Below are positions 27,401 to 35,192 of a DNA stretch of 64,000 nt, piece by piece. A program made the position numbers and the translations under genes. The stretch is from Paenibacillus sp. Lineage in GTDB: Bacteria; Bacillota; Bacilli; Paenibacillales; YIM-B00363. The notes beneath the pieces were generated by a model, which saw nothing but the letters and a program-made list of their open reading frames with translations, was not told the DNA's origin and searched no databases. The stretch lies in the NCBI RefSeq assembly GCF_031177825.1, contig NZ_JAPSKE010000021.1, forward strand, positions 1 through 64,000, in the 5' to 3' direction. How positions within the stretch are numbered: position 1 is the stretch's first letter; each line of letters begins with the position of its first letter.

Positions 27401-30286
27401 AACGCGCGCGTCATTCTGAAGGGCGACGCGGGCGTGCTGAAGCTGCGAACGATCGGCGCGGACAGCTCGAAGCCGACCGTGTTGTACGATGTCCCGAACG
27501 CGGAGCGCGAGACGCGCAACATGGAATGGCAGGAAGCCGAAAACTTCGTGCAATGGGGCAACAAAGCGCCTAGCGTCTACACGACCCGACCGTTCTTGTC
27601 CGGCGGGAAAGGCATGGGCGATTGGAGTCAAGTCGGCCAATGGGTGAAGTGGCAAATGAACGTGCCGAGAGCCGGCACGTACGACGTCCTGCTGAAGTAC
27701 GTCGGCGGCTGGGATTTGCCGGCAGGCCAGACGCAGAACGTCCGCTACTTGCAGCTCGGCGACCAGGTCAGTTATTTCGAAGCGCCGAAGACGTTCGATT
27801 TCGGCACGAAGGAAGAGTATTGGAAAGGCCTGCGCGTCCGCACGGGGCAATTCCTGCCCGCGGGTCAGGTCGAGATGACGATGTGGCTCCAGCTCGGTTC
27901 GATGAACTTGGACTGGATCGCGCTCGTCGAAGTGAAGGACGATGAAATTCGTCCGACGGCGCCGACGGGTCTCGCGCTCGACTCGAGAACGGAGCAAGCG
28001 GCCGTTATCTCTTGGAACGGCGCGACGGACGACGTCGCCGTGAAGGAATACGCAATCTTCGTGGACGGGGTACGCAAGTTGGCGGTGCCGGCGGGTACGC
28101 ACACGGCGACGCTTACGGATCTCGTGCCCGGGAAGCAATACAACGTACGCGTCAGAACGGTGGATACGAGCGACAATCTCTCGTACGAACCTCCGGGCGC
28201 GACGGGCATCGAAGTGTCGCTCGCCGACGTTACGTCGCCGACGTGGTCCGCAGCCTCGACGTGGACGGAGCTGCTGCTGAAGGATGTGGCCAGAATCGCA
28301 TGGGCCGGCGCGACCGACGTCTCGGGCGTGAAGGAATACGACGTCTATCGATTCGACGTCTCCGACACCGTACCGATCGCGACGGTTTCCGACAGCTTCT
28401 ATAACGCGACCGGCCTTCAGCCGGGCGGCACGTATTCGTTCCGGATCGAAGCGAGAGATCCGCAAGGCAACACGTCCGTCGGGGGACCGACGATGACCGT
28501 CACGACGCCGCTGACGAGCGTCGGCTTCTTCGACTCCTTCGACGCATGGACGGTCGGAGACGCGACGAACGGCAACGGGTGGGAATATCCGACCCGCACT
28601 AACGGCACGGCCGTGAAGGTCGTCCCGATCCCGGGGATGGGCGGCAACGGCCTCCAAGTGATCGACAGTTTCCACACGGAGGCCGATCCATATGCGACGA
28701 CTCCGAGGTTCTATCGAGCGATGGCGCCGATCGGCGGCAAGATAACGATCGAGACGCGGACGAAGTTTTCCAAGATCAATCATGAAGTAGGCAATTACAA
28801 CATCGAGTTGGTCGGGGGCAATCGAACGATCGCTATGCTCGTCGGCTTATCGGACGGCGGCATTGGCTATCAAAAGATAGTGAACGGCAAAGTCGAGTAT
28901 CCGCGCCTAACGGAGTCGGGCTTTACGCAACCGGTCGACGAATGGATGACGGTTCGTTTCGATGCCGACTTCAATACGATGACGTACGACTTGATCGTGC
29001 AGTTGGATAAATTGAAATCTTACTCGGGCGTACTGGATCCGAAGGGCACGCTGGACCGGGAGACAGGCGTCTACCGCGTCGAGGATATCCCGTTCATCGA
29101 AGTGACTCCTTTCCTTAAAGGCGTCGAGATGGTTCGAATCAGCTCGCAGCGGTACACAGGGAAGTATACGTTCGATTACTTGGCGCTGTACCCGACGCCG
29201 GAGCCGGATGTCGCGGCGCCGACGACGACGGACGACGCGCCGGAAAGCGGCGTATCGAAGCAGGATCTCGTCGTGAACCTGACGGCGACCGACGATCGCT
29301 CGAACGTGGCGTACACGAAGTATTCGGTCGACGGCGGGGAGCCGGCGACGGGCAACAGCGTCGTCTTGACGACGGAAGGGATTCATACGATTTCGTACTG
29401 GAGCGCCGATTCGGCGGGCAATGTCGAGGCTCCGCGTACCGTCACGGTGATGCTGGATAAGACGGCGCCGGTTACGACGAACGACGCTCCGGCCAGCGCG
29501 TCTGCGGACGTCACGGTGAACTTGACGGCGACCGACCGTTTGTCGGGGGTGGCGAAGACGCAATACCGCGTGAACGGCGGGGAGCTTATCGAAGGCACTT
29601 CCGTGCTTCTGACAGGGGAAGGCGTCCATTCGATCGCATATTGGAGCGAGGACGTCGCCGGCAACGTCGAAGCTCCGCAAACCGTGACCGTCGCGATCGA
29701 TACGGCGGCGCCGGTCACGGAAGCGGCGGTTGAAGGTCCTGTCGGTTCGGCGGGCTGGTACGTCGGTCCGGTCTCGGTCGTCCTGACGGTCGCGGCGACG
29801 GACGCGGCCCGGACGGAGTATCGCCTCGACGGCGGCGAGTGGAGCGCGTACGCCGGAGCGATTCCGGTCTCTGCAGACGGCGTTCACCTGCTCGAGTACC
29901 GCAGCGTCGACGCTGCGGGCAACGCGGAGGAGGCAAAGCCGCTGGAGCTTCGCATCGACGCGACGGCTCCGACGCTGGCCGTGCAGTTGGATCGAGATTC
30001 GATCTGGCCGCCGAACAAGAAGCTGGTCGATATTCATGCGACGCTGTCTTCGAGCGACGCGACGTCAGGCGTCGAATCGGTGACGCTGACCTCGATCGAG
30101 AGCAACGAACCGGAAGACGGCTCGATCGAGGCAGCCGTACGTACGGGTGCCGACACGTTCCGCCTCATGGCGGACCGAAACGGGGACGGTGCGGGCCGCG
30201 TCTATACGGTTACGTACACGGCGACCGACGCGGCGGGCAACGTCGCAACCGCCGTCGCGACCGTAACGGTGCCGCATAACCAATAA
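24473..30286 (+). CDS. Giant secreted heparinase II/III-like enzyme with CBM, FN3 and Ig-like repeats
   Basis: A 1937-residue exported protein. Residues 1-37 are a signal peptide ending AQA. About 40-480 is a DUF4962-like region: an Ig-like start, then an alpha/alpha toroid with HNPYDSHGWTTMGF and GGEDGSWSQGTGYW. About 520-720 is a heparinase II/III beta-sandwich with SHVQAEQNSF near 537. About 1016-1156 is a CBM6/35-like module, about 1160-1346 two FN3 domains, about 1350-1577 a LamG-like module, and 1580-1937 three or more Ig-like repeats of the SVDGGEPATGNSVVLTTEGI kind. There is no S-layer or sortase anchor. The TTG start follows GAGAGG. It is the depolymerase of this transport locus; the likely substrate is a uronate-containing polysaccharide. 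Confidence 0.87.
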   Translation: MTKNVRLKRQAIWSLLFFVLFGSLSFSPVTQTPTAQAADSGWPADKLRGLNMPFRPADGLVTTQNPPDFSWAHIAGASQYQMQVGRDASLAAPEFDATLNVNYHNFPVMFDTGIWYWQVRYQTASGWSEWSTVREFRIDENAVPFPVPDLEGLIGQVEAGHPRIWTNAEDLAAFRALRLEGKSKQIFDTLEASVIANLNKNTPNEPTFPYMNNEVPTNSAQFVEAQRVLRNYSEAALGLMVDSAFAYLITGNAAYGADAKSRLLKIATWNPFGSTKYEIQDQVHRAIAYRSAIVYDWIYELLTPTERQTVQNMIKTRTETLIEKVLVQHAIQHNPYDSHGWTTMGFIAIISVAMMHDLPEADDWFARTVPAYINILPPWGGEDGSWSQGTGYWQWSSASNKELMDILLSAGVINLYDKAFSRNEGLYPLYMFPHGSPTGVFGNDAHYTPGAPSVTMLNRLAQMYQDVRLKWQAEAIGVPTTGLQEYFYGDADLGSRPPMDLPKSKWFETTGYVALHSELYDPDRTSLYFRSSPYGSYSHVQAEQNSFIIHAFGEPLAVKSGYYDFYDSPHHRGFVKQTFSANAITFDGRRGQPIENIDADGAVLGFATHPDFDAVTGDASVAYKADLTKAVRHILYLRPSMYVVIDDLATAKAGGSEFEWNLHTDDSLEFRPDNTGATVAKGSAEMNVQFYGSSSQHLRTTLETKFISASGTEVQPGGSFSSEKQMHGAFITPKTNAVKLISTLEPYKRGSAPQAVASSETAEVVTLSFTDGTKVYVRKTDSGTVDAGDGIRFDGSAVAVKGDSILLVNGTKVERNGATIIASSAPSTIAYGDDQLSLTAQADATITLDAPGVAQVKMAGTGAVIPNGGDVASAMNARGVHAEIANGVLTLQVEKGQKAFKLNDAPIPGPLAPVTLPTEIDGVPGQVTLQAHSDVDGVSVAWGQLTNVSGFYEVVDAPEGFLFERHGKIGSGLLEANARVILKGDAGVLKLRTIGADSSKPTVLYDVPNAERETRNMEWQEAENFVQWGNKAPSVYTTRPFLSGGKGMGDWSQVGQWVKWQMNVPRAGTYDVLLKYVGGWDLPAGQTQNVRYLQLGDQVSYFEAPKTFDFGTKEEYWKGLRVRTGQFLPAGQVEMTMWLQLGSMNLDWIALVEVKDDEIRPTAPTGLALDSRTEQAAVISWNGATDDVAVKEYAIFVDGVRKLAVPAGTHTATLTDLVPGKQYNVRVRTVDTSDNLSYEPPGATGIEVSLADVTSPTWSAASTWTELLLKDVARIAWAGATDVSGVKEYDVYRFDVSDTVPIATVSDSFYNATGLQPGGTYSFRIEARDPQGNTSVGGPTMTVTTPLTSVGFFDSFDAWTVGDATNGNGWEYPTRTNGTAVKVVPIPGMGGNGLQVIDSFHTEADPYATTPRFYRAMAPIGGKITIETRTKFSKINHEVGNYNIELVGGNRTIAMLVGLSDGGIGYQKIVNGKVEYPRLTESGFTQPVDEWMTVRFDADFNTMTYDLIVQLDKLKSYSGVLDPKGTLDRETGVYRVEDIPFIEVTPFLKGVEMVRISSQRYTGKYTFDYLALYPTPEPDVAAPTTTDDAPESGVSKQDLVVNLTATDDRSNVAYTKYSVDGGEPATGNSVVLTTEGIHTISYWSADSAGNVEAPRTVTVMLDKTAPVTTNDAPASASADVTVNLTATDRLSGVAKTQYRVNGGELIEGTSVLLTGEGVHSIAYWSEDVAGNVEAPQTVTVAIDTAAPVTEAAVEGPVGSAGWYVGPVSVVLTVAATDAARTEYRLDGGEWSAYAGAIPVSADGVHLLEYRSVDAAGNAEEAKPLELRIDATAPTLAVQLDRDSIWPPNKKLVDIHATLSSSDATSGVESVTLTSIESNEPEDGSIEAAVRTGADTFRLMADRNGDGAGRVYTVTYTATDAAGNVATAVATVTVPHNQ

Positions 30287-30304
30287 CGCATCACGCATTT
30301 GCGA

Positions 30305-30358
30305 AGGAGGCTTTCTCCGCAAGGTCGTTCCCGAGCGGAGAGGGCCTTCCTATTTTTC
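30305..30358 (+). terminator. Terminator-like hairpin after the giant lyase gene
   Basis: GGAGGCTTTCTCCGC (30306-30320) can pair with GCGGAGAGGGCCTTCC (30335-30350), using some G-U pairs, followed by TATTTTTC. It may lower expression of the following esterase-like gene. Confidence 0.6.
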
Positions 30359-30380
30359 AACGATAAGGATGAGGTGTCTT

Positions 30381-31427
30381 ATGGCGTACGTATTGTCTCA
30401 GTTGCATCGAACCGGACTGCCGCCGCTCCTACAAGGCGTGGAAACCGAGGAGGAGTGGGGGCGCAAGCGGGAGGGCATCCGCCGTACGTGGCTGGAGTAT
30501 ATCGGCGAGCTGCCCGACCGGGCGCCCGTCCGAATGGATACCCTGGCCAAGTGTCTCCAGCCCGACCATACGCGGCTTCAGGTCGTCTACGATACCGCGT
30601 ACGGCGATCAAGTGACCGCGTACCTGCTGCTCCCGGACGAGCGGACGTTCCCTCGTCCCGAGGGCGGTTACCCGGCGATGCTCGCGCTGCACCCGACGCA
30701 TGAGCTGGGGAAGGACGATATCGCTACGTCCGCGGGACGGAAAAATCGCATGTACGCGCTGGAGCTCGTCCGGTTAGGCTACGTCGTGCTCGTGCCGGAC
30801 GCTTTGACGGCAGGGGAGCGCGTATACCCGGAGCACCCGGCGTTCCATAGCGGCCCGTTCTACGAGCGGCACCCGGAATGGAGTACGGTAGCGAAGAACG
30901 CGACGGATCACATGCAAGGCTTGGACGTCTTGTGTTCCCTGGATTTCGTCGACGCGAACGCGATCGGCGCGATCGGTCATTCCTTCGGCGGCTATAACGC
31001 CTACTTCCTCGCGGGCTTGGACGATCGCGTGAAGGCCGTCGTGTCCAGCTGCGGCTTCAGTCCGTTCGCGGGCGACCCGCATCCGGACCATTGGGGGTAT
31101 CGCGACTACCCTTATACGCACATTCCGAAGATTTCGGCGGATTTGGCGGAGGATCGAGTCCCGTTCGACTTTCACGAGATCGCAGCCCTATGCGCGCCTA
31201 CGCCGTTCTTCAACTACGCCGGGCAGGCGGATGCGATCTTCCCGCATTGGAAGTCGGTCGCGGAAGGGATGTTCGAGCTCTCCAAGCTTTATCGTTGGCT
31301 CGGACACGAGCATCGATTCCGTTCGTACGTCGGGGCGGGCGCGCACGACTTCCCGGAGGAAATCCGCGGGCTGGCGTATGCGTTCTTGGATCGATGGGTG
31401 AAGGGGAAACCGGGCGTTAAGGAGTAG
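30381..31427 (+). CDS. Alpha/beta-hydrolase, acetyl-esterase/dienelactone-hydrolase-like
   Basis: A 348-residue cytoplasmic hydrolase. The nucleophile elbow is GHSFGG (about residue 198), a candidate acid sits in YAGQADAIFPHW and the His in GAHDFP (about 320). The length and early YLLLPDERTFPRPEGGYPAM fit the abhydrolase family that includes acetyl-xylan esterases. The ATG at 30381 is chosen because GAGGTG lies five bases upstream; an ATG at 30369 contains the ribosome site itself. It probably removes ester groups from imported oligosaccharides of the same locus. Confidence 0.85.
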   Translation: MAYVLSQLHRTGLPPLLQGVETEEEWGRKREGIRRTWLEYIGELPDRAPVRMDTLAKCLQPDHTRLQVVYDTAYGDQVTAYLLLPDERTFPRPEGGYPAMLALHPTHELGKDDIATSAGRKNRMYALELVRLGYVVLVPDALTAGERVYPEHPAFHSGPFYERHPEWSTVAKNATDHMQGLDVLCSLDFVDANAIGAIGHSFGGYNAYFLAGLDDRVKAVVSSCGFSPFAGDPHPDHWGYRDYPYTHIPKISADLAEDRVPFDFHEIAALCAPTPFFNYAGQADAIFPHWKSVAEGMFELSKLYRWLGHEHRFRSYVGAGAHDFPEEIRGLAYAFLDRWVKGKPGVKE

Positions 31428-31440
31428 GGAATGCCGCGCG

Positions 31441-31500
31441 TTGGCCTTGCCGTAGTGATGCTCTATAATGGGATTGTAAATCAACGGGCTTACGGCAAGG
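31441..31500 (+). promoter_or_regulatory. Promoter flanked by a 10-bp inverted repeat
   Basis: TTGGCC (31441-31446), 17 bases, TATAAT (31464-31469). The perfect inverted repeat CCTTGCCGTA (31445-31454) and TACGGCAAGG (31491-31500) straddles the -10. The left arm lies upstream of the transcript start, so it would act as DNA, as two operator half-sites, rather than as an RNA hairpin. Confidence 0.55.
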
Positions 31501-31531
31501 TCAATCCACCTCGACGGAGGCGCATGCGAAC

Positions 31532-32512
31532 ATGAAGTATACGTATCTCGGGAAATCCGGGCTGAAGGTCAGCCGCTTATGTTTGGGCACGATGAATTTC
31601 GGGGTGTCCACGGAGGAACAGGACGCGTTCCGCATCATGGATGCGGCTTTGGACGCGGGCATCAACTTCTTCGATACGGCGAACATCTACGGATGGGGAG
31701 AAAACGCCGGCCGAACGGAAGAAATCATCGGCAAATGGTTCGCGCAGGGCGGCGGCCGCCGCGAGAGGACCGTCCTCGCGACGAAGTTTTACGGCGACAT
31801 GAGCGATAAATACGACGGTCCGAACGGGGAAGCCGGCTTATCGGCTTACAAGCTGCGCCGTCACTTGGAAGGCTCGCTGCACAGATTGCGGACCGACCAT
31901 ATCGAGCTGTATCAGATGCACCACATCGATCGCAACGTCGGCTGGGCCGAGCTGTGGGGCGGCTTCGAGGTCGCCGTGCAGCAGGGGAAGATCGGCTACG
32001 TCGGCTCCAGCAACTTCGCCGGTTGGGACCTGGCCGTCGCGCAATACGAAGCCAAGTCGCGGAACTTCCTAGGGCTGGTCTCCGAGCAGCATAAATATAA
32101 TCTGCTGACGCGGCTGCCGGAGCTCGAGGTGCTTCCCGCGGCGCAGGCGTTGGGCATCGGCGTCATCCCATGGAGTCCGCTCGACGGCGGCATGCTCGGC
32201 GGAACGGCGCTGTCCGCGGCTGCCGGGGCGCGGACCGGCAGCCAGAAGGAGCGGGCGGAGCGGCTTCGTCCGCAACTGGAGGCGTACGCTTCGCTCTGCC
32301 GAGACATCGGCGAAGGCGAGGACGTCGTCTCCCTGGCGTGGCTGCTCGCGAACCCCGCGGTCACGGCGCCGATCATCGGCTGCCGCACGGTCGAACAGTT
32401 CGAGAAGTCGTTGCGCGCGGTCGAACTGGAGCTCAGCCCCGAAGCGCTTGCGAAGATCGACGAAATTTTCCCGGGTCCGGGCGGCTCGGCGCCGAATGCG
32501 TACGCTTGGTAA
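31532..32512 (+). CDS. Aldo/keto reductase, YghZ/YhdN-like
   Basis: A 326-residue NADPH-dependent reductase of the AKR barrel fold. Visible are MKYTYLGKSGLKVSRLCLGT, the catalytic DTANIYGWGENAGRTEE with Tyr, Lys in LATKFYGDM, His in LYQMHHID and the cofactor loop GCRTVEQFEKS. It has its own promoter and a GGAGG ribosome site. It may reduce aldehydes such as methylglyoxal, but the substrate is not evident. Only distantly similar to the reductase at 14492-15397. Confidence 0.9.
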   Translation: MKYTYLGKSGLKVSRLCLGTMNFGVSTEEQDAFRIMDAALDAGINFFDTANIYGWGENAGRTEEIIGKWFAQGGGRRERTVLATKFYGDMSDKYDGPNGEAGLSAYKLRRHLEGSLHRLRTDHIELYQMHHIDRNVGWAELWGGFEVAVQQGKIGYVGSSNFAGWDLAVAQYEAKSRNFLGLVSEQHKYNLLTRLPELEVLPAAQALGIGVIPWSPLDGGMLGGTALSAAAGARTGSQKERAERLRPQLEAYASLCRDIGEGEDVVSLAWLLANPAVTAPIIGCRTVEQFEKSLRAVELELSPEALAKIDEIFPGPGGSAPNAYAW

Positions 32513-32743
32513 AGCAATCCGCTTCGAATCCGTGCGCAAGCGCAATATTATGCAGAAAATTCTCCTTCTTTTCCGTATGACCCAGGCGGCATTCGCTTAA
32601 CGAACGGGAAAAACTCCGCCCCGTTAGCATGAAACGGACGAAGGCGGAAGAAGAGGGTCGATTTCCCGCTTGATCATCGAATCAGACGTGTTGCGCAGGC
32701 TTGCACGGGAGGATTCCCCGTCCGCCTCGTCCTCTAACTCCCG
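32513..32743. other. Gap without recognisable gene
   Basis: Two very short frames are present, one of 16 residues from 32553 and one of 14 residues from 32629, but neither has a ribosome site. An AACGGG/CCCGTT repeat near 32600-32622 is the only structure seen. I find nothing I can assign. Confidence 0.5.
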
Positions 32744-32769
32744 AAAAACCGTCCGCAGGACGGTTTTTC
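32744..32769 (+). terminator. Strong intrinsic terminator upstream of the helicase gene
   Basis: AAAAACCGTCC (32744-32754), loop GCA, GGACGGTTTTT (32758-32768): a perfect 11-bp stem ending in Ts. The A-rich side makes it work in both directions. It insulates the helicase promoter. Confidence 0.85.
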
Positions 32770-32790
32770 TCGTTTGCGGGCAGGTTCTCC

Positions 32791-32819
32791 TTTACTTATG
32801 CGAATGTGTGTTCTAACAT
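32791..32819 (+). promoter_or_regulatory. Promoter containing a LexA (SOS) box-like palindrome
   Basis: TTTACT (32791-32796), 17 bases, TAACAT (32814-32819). Inside the spacer is CGAATGTGTGTTCT (32801-32814), which matches 12 of 14 positions of the Bacillus LexA/DinR consensus CGAACRNRYGTTYC. Overlap with the promoter is where a repressor should sit, and the gene behind it belongs to the DinG-like DNA-repair helicases. Confidence 0.5.
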
Positions 32820-32855
32820 GAATATATTCAAATTCGGGTCGGCGGTGAAGCGGGA

Positions 32856-35192
32856 ATGGAAACCAGGGTGAAGATATCCGTACGGGCATTAGCGGAATAT
32901 GCCTATCGCGGAGGCAGCATCGAGTCCGGCTTCCGCGCGGCGACGACGCTGCTGGACGGTACGCGGGCGCATCAGCAGCTCCAGAAGGACTACACGGAAC
33001 GGGATCGGAAGGAAGTGCATCTCGAGGGACGGCTGGCGTACGAGGAGCTCGTCTTCGAGCTCGAGGGGCGCTGCGACGGGCTCCTGATCGGGGAAGACGG
33101 CTCCGTGACGATCGAGGAAATCAAGTCGACGGCGGCCGAGCTGGCGGACATCGGGGAAGCTTCGCATCCGGTCCACTGGGGACAAGCGATGTGTTACGCA
33201 TACTTGTATGCGGCGAACGAGGGCGTTCCGGCTCTTTCGATCCGGCTGACCTACGTGCATGTTCCGTCGTATGCGCTTAAGCGATTCACCCGCAGGATGG
33301 AGCTGCCCGAGCTGGAGCTGGCGGTGCGAGAGCTCGTCCGGGCGTACGCGCCGTTCGCTAGATTGCAGCTGCGTCATGTCGCGGAGCGCGACCGAAGCTG
33401 CAGGGCGTTGGCCTTCCCATATGACGCTTATCGTCCAGGCCAGCGGAAGCTGGCCGGCGCCGTCTACAAATCCGCGGTCGACGGGAAGCGTCTGTTCGCC
33501 AGAGCGCCGACCGGGACGGGGAAGACGATCTCGACGATCTTCCCGGCGGCGAAGGCGATCGGGGAAGGGGCGCTGGACCGCTTCTACTATTTGACCGCCC
33601 GGACGATCACCAGGACGGCCGCGGAGGAGGCGCTGGCTTTGCTGGAGGCGAAGGGGCTGCATCTGCGTTCCGCGACCCTCACGGCCAAGGAGAAAATTTG
33701 CTTCCAGGCGGAGATGCGCTGCCAGAAAGAATTTTGCGAATACGCGGACGGGTATTACGATCGAATCAACGAGGCGCTGCTCGATGCGTTGACGCACGAG
33801 ACGCGGTTGACGAGAACGGTCATCGAGACGTATGCGCGGAAGCATCGCGTCTGCCCCTTCGAATTTTCCCTGGATGCCGCGTACGCGGCCGATGCGGTCG
33901 TGTGCGACTACAATTATGTCTTCGACCCGAGGGTTTCGTTCAAGCGGATGCCGGAGGAGACGAAGCGGCGGACCGCGCTGCTCGTCGACGAGGCGCACAA
34001 CCTGGTCGATCGCGGCCGGGAGATGTTTTCGGCGGAACTGACGAAGTCGCCTTTCCTTCAGCTTCGGCGGTTATGGAAAACCGAAAACGTGGGGGACGCG
34101 GCGAAAGCCGTGAACGACTTCTTCGTCGGCTTCCGCAAGGCGGCCGGCGCGGAGCGAAGCGTGGTGACGAACTTTTATCCGGAGGAGTTGATCCCTTTGG
34201 TGGCCCGTTTCGGCGAAGAAGCGGAGCGGACGCTCCTGGGGAGCCGCGCGAGCGACGGCGAAGCGCTTGCGCTGCTCTTGGAGACGTATTTCGCGGCGCT
34301 GAGCTTCCTTCGGATCGCCGAACGGTACGACGAAGCCTACGTCACTTATGCGGAGCTGGGCAAGACGGACGTCCGGCTGAAGCTGTTCTGTCTGGACCCC
34401 TCCTCGGCGCTGCGCGGGATGGGCAAGGGATATCGTTCGCAAGCGTTCTTCTCCGCGACATTGTCGCCGATCTCTTATTATCGGGAGATGCTGGGCGGGG
34501 AGGCGGAAGACTATCACGTCGCCGTCCCGTCCCCCTTCTCTAAGGAGCAGCTCGAGGTGCAGTTGTTGCCGGTCTCGACGCGTTACCGGGACCGCGCGTC
34601 GACGAAGGCGCCGATCGCCGACGCGCTGCGACGATTGCTGGAGAAGCGGCAGGGCAATGCGCTCGCGTTTTTCCCGTCGTACGATTACATGAACGAAGTG
34701 CTGGCCGCCTACTTGGAGACGGGGACGCCGGAGGCGCATGTCATCGTTCAACGGAACGGAATGAGCGAAGAGGAGCGGGAAGCGTTCCTCGCCGCGTTCC
34801 AGCCCGGCGGCGCGCGGCGCGTATTGGCTTTCGCCGTGATGGGCGGCATCTTCTCCGAGGGGGTCGATCTGACCTTGGACCGGCTCGGCGTCGTCGTCGT
34901 GGTCGGCGTCGGTCTGCCCCAGGTCGGGTTGGAACGGGAGGTAATGAAAGCTTATTTCGACCGAACCGGGAGGAACGGGTTCGACTTCGCCTACTTGTAT
35001 CCCGGCATGACGAAGGTATTGCAAGCCGGAGGGAGACTCATCCGGACGGAGGAAGACCGCGGCACGCTGCTGCTGGTGGACGATCGGTTTCTGCAGCCTC
35101 AGTATCATCGGCTGCTCCCGGAGGAGTGGAAGCCGTGCGCGGTCATCGGTCATGCCTCGAGGGAAGGAAGGAGTTCGCGTGCCTACCTATAG
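32856..35192 (+). CDS. PD-(D/E)XK nuclease-DinG/Rad3-type helicase fusion
   Basis: A 778-residue protein. The N-terminal 190 residues have a Cas4/RecB-like nuclease signature, ELEGRCDGLLIG then IEEIKS (Asp...Glu-x-Lys). The rest is an XPD/DinG-type superfamily 2 helicase: Walker A APTGTGKT at about 218, four cysteines for an iron-sulphur cluster (C282, C289, C294, C333), VDEAHN at about 375, and a C-terminal motif VI region (QAGGRLIRTEEDRG). Such enzymes unwind DNA 5' to 3' at replication or repair intermediates. An SOS-like box in its promoter supports DNA-damage induction. The SDR gene overlaps its end. Confidence 0.9.
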   Translation: METRVKISVRALAEYAYRGGSIESGFRAATTLLDGTRAHQQLQKDYTERDRKEVHLEGRLAYEELVFELEGRCDGLLIGEDGSVTIEEIKSTAAELADIGEASHPVHWGQAMCYAYLYAANEGVPALSIRLTYVHVPSYALKRFTRRMELPELELAVRELVRAYAPFARLQLRHVAERDRSCRALAFPYDAYRPGQRKLAGAVYKSAVDGKRLFARAPTGTGKTISTIFPAAKAIGEGALDRFYYLTARTITRTAAEEALALLEAKGLHLRSATLTAKEKICFQAEMRCQKEFCEYADGYYDRINEALLDALTHETRLTRTVIETYARKHRVCPFEFSLDAAYAADAVVCDYNYVFDPRVSFKRMPEETKRRTALLVDEAHNLVDRGREMFSAELTKSPFLQLRRLWKTENVGDAAKAVNDFFVGFRKAAGAERSVVTNFYPEELIPLVARFGEEAERTLLGSRASDGEALALLLETYFAALSFLRIAERYDEAYVTYAELGKTDVRLKLFCLDPSSALRGMGKGYRSQAFFSATLSPISYYREMLGGEAEDYHVAVPSPFSKEQLEVQLLPVSTRYRDRASTKAPIADALRRLLEKRQGNALAFFPSYDYMNEVLAAYLETGTPEAHVIVQRNGMSEEEREAFLAAFQPGGARRVLAFAVMGGIFSEGVDLTLDRLGVVVVVGVGLPQVGLEREVMKAYFDRTGRNGFDFAYLYPGMTKVLQAGGRLIRTEEDRGTLLLVDDRFLQPQYHRLLPEEWKPCAVIGHASREGRSSRAYL

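Noticed and set aside
27257..30037. Further long - strand frames across the lyase repeats.
   Set aside because: Same antisense shadow effect, with Arg/Asp-rich low-complexity translation and no start signals.
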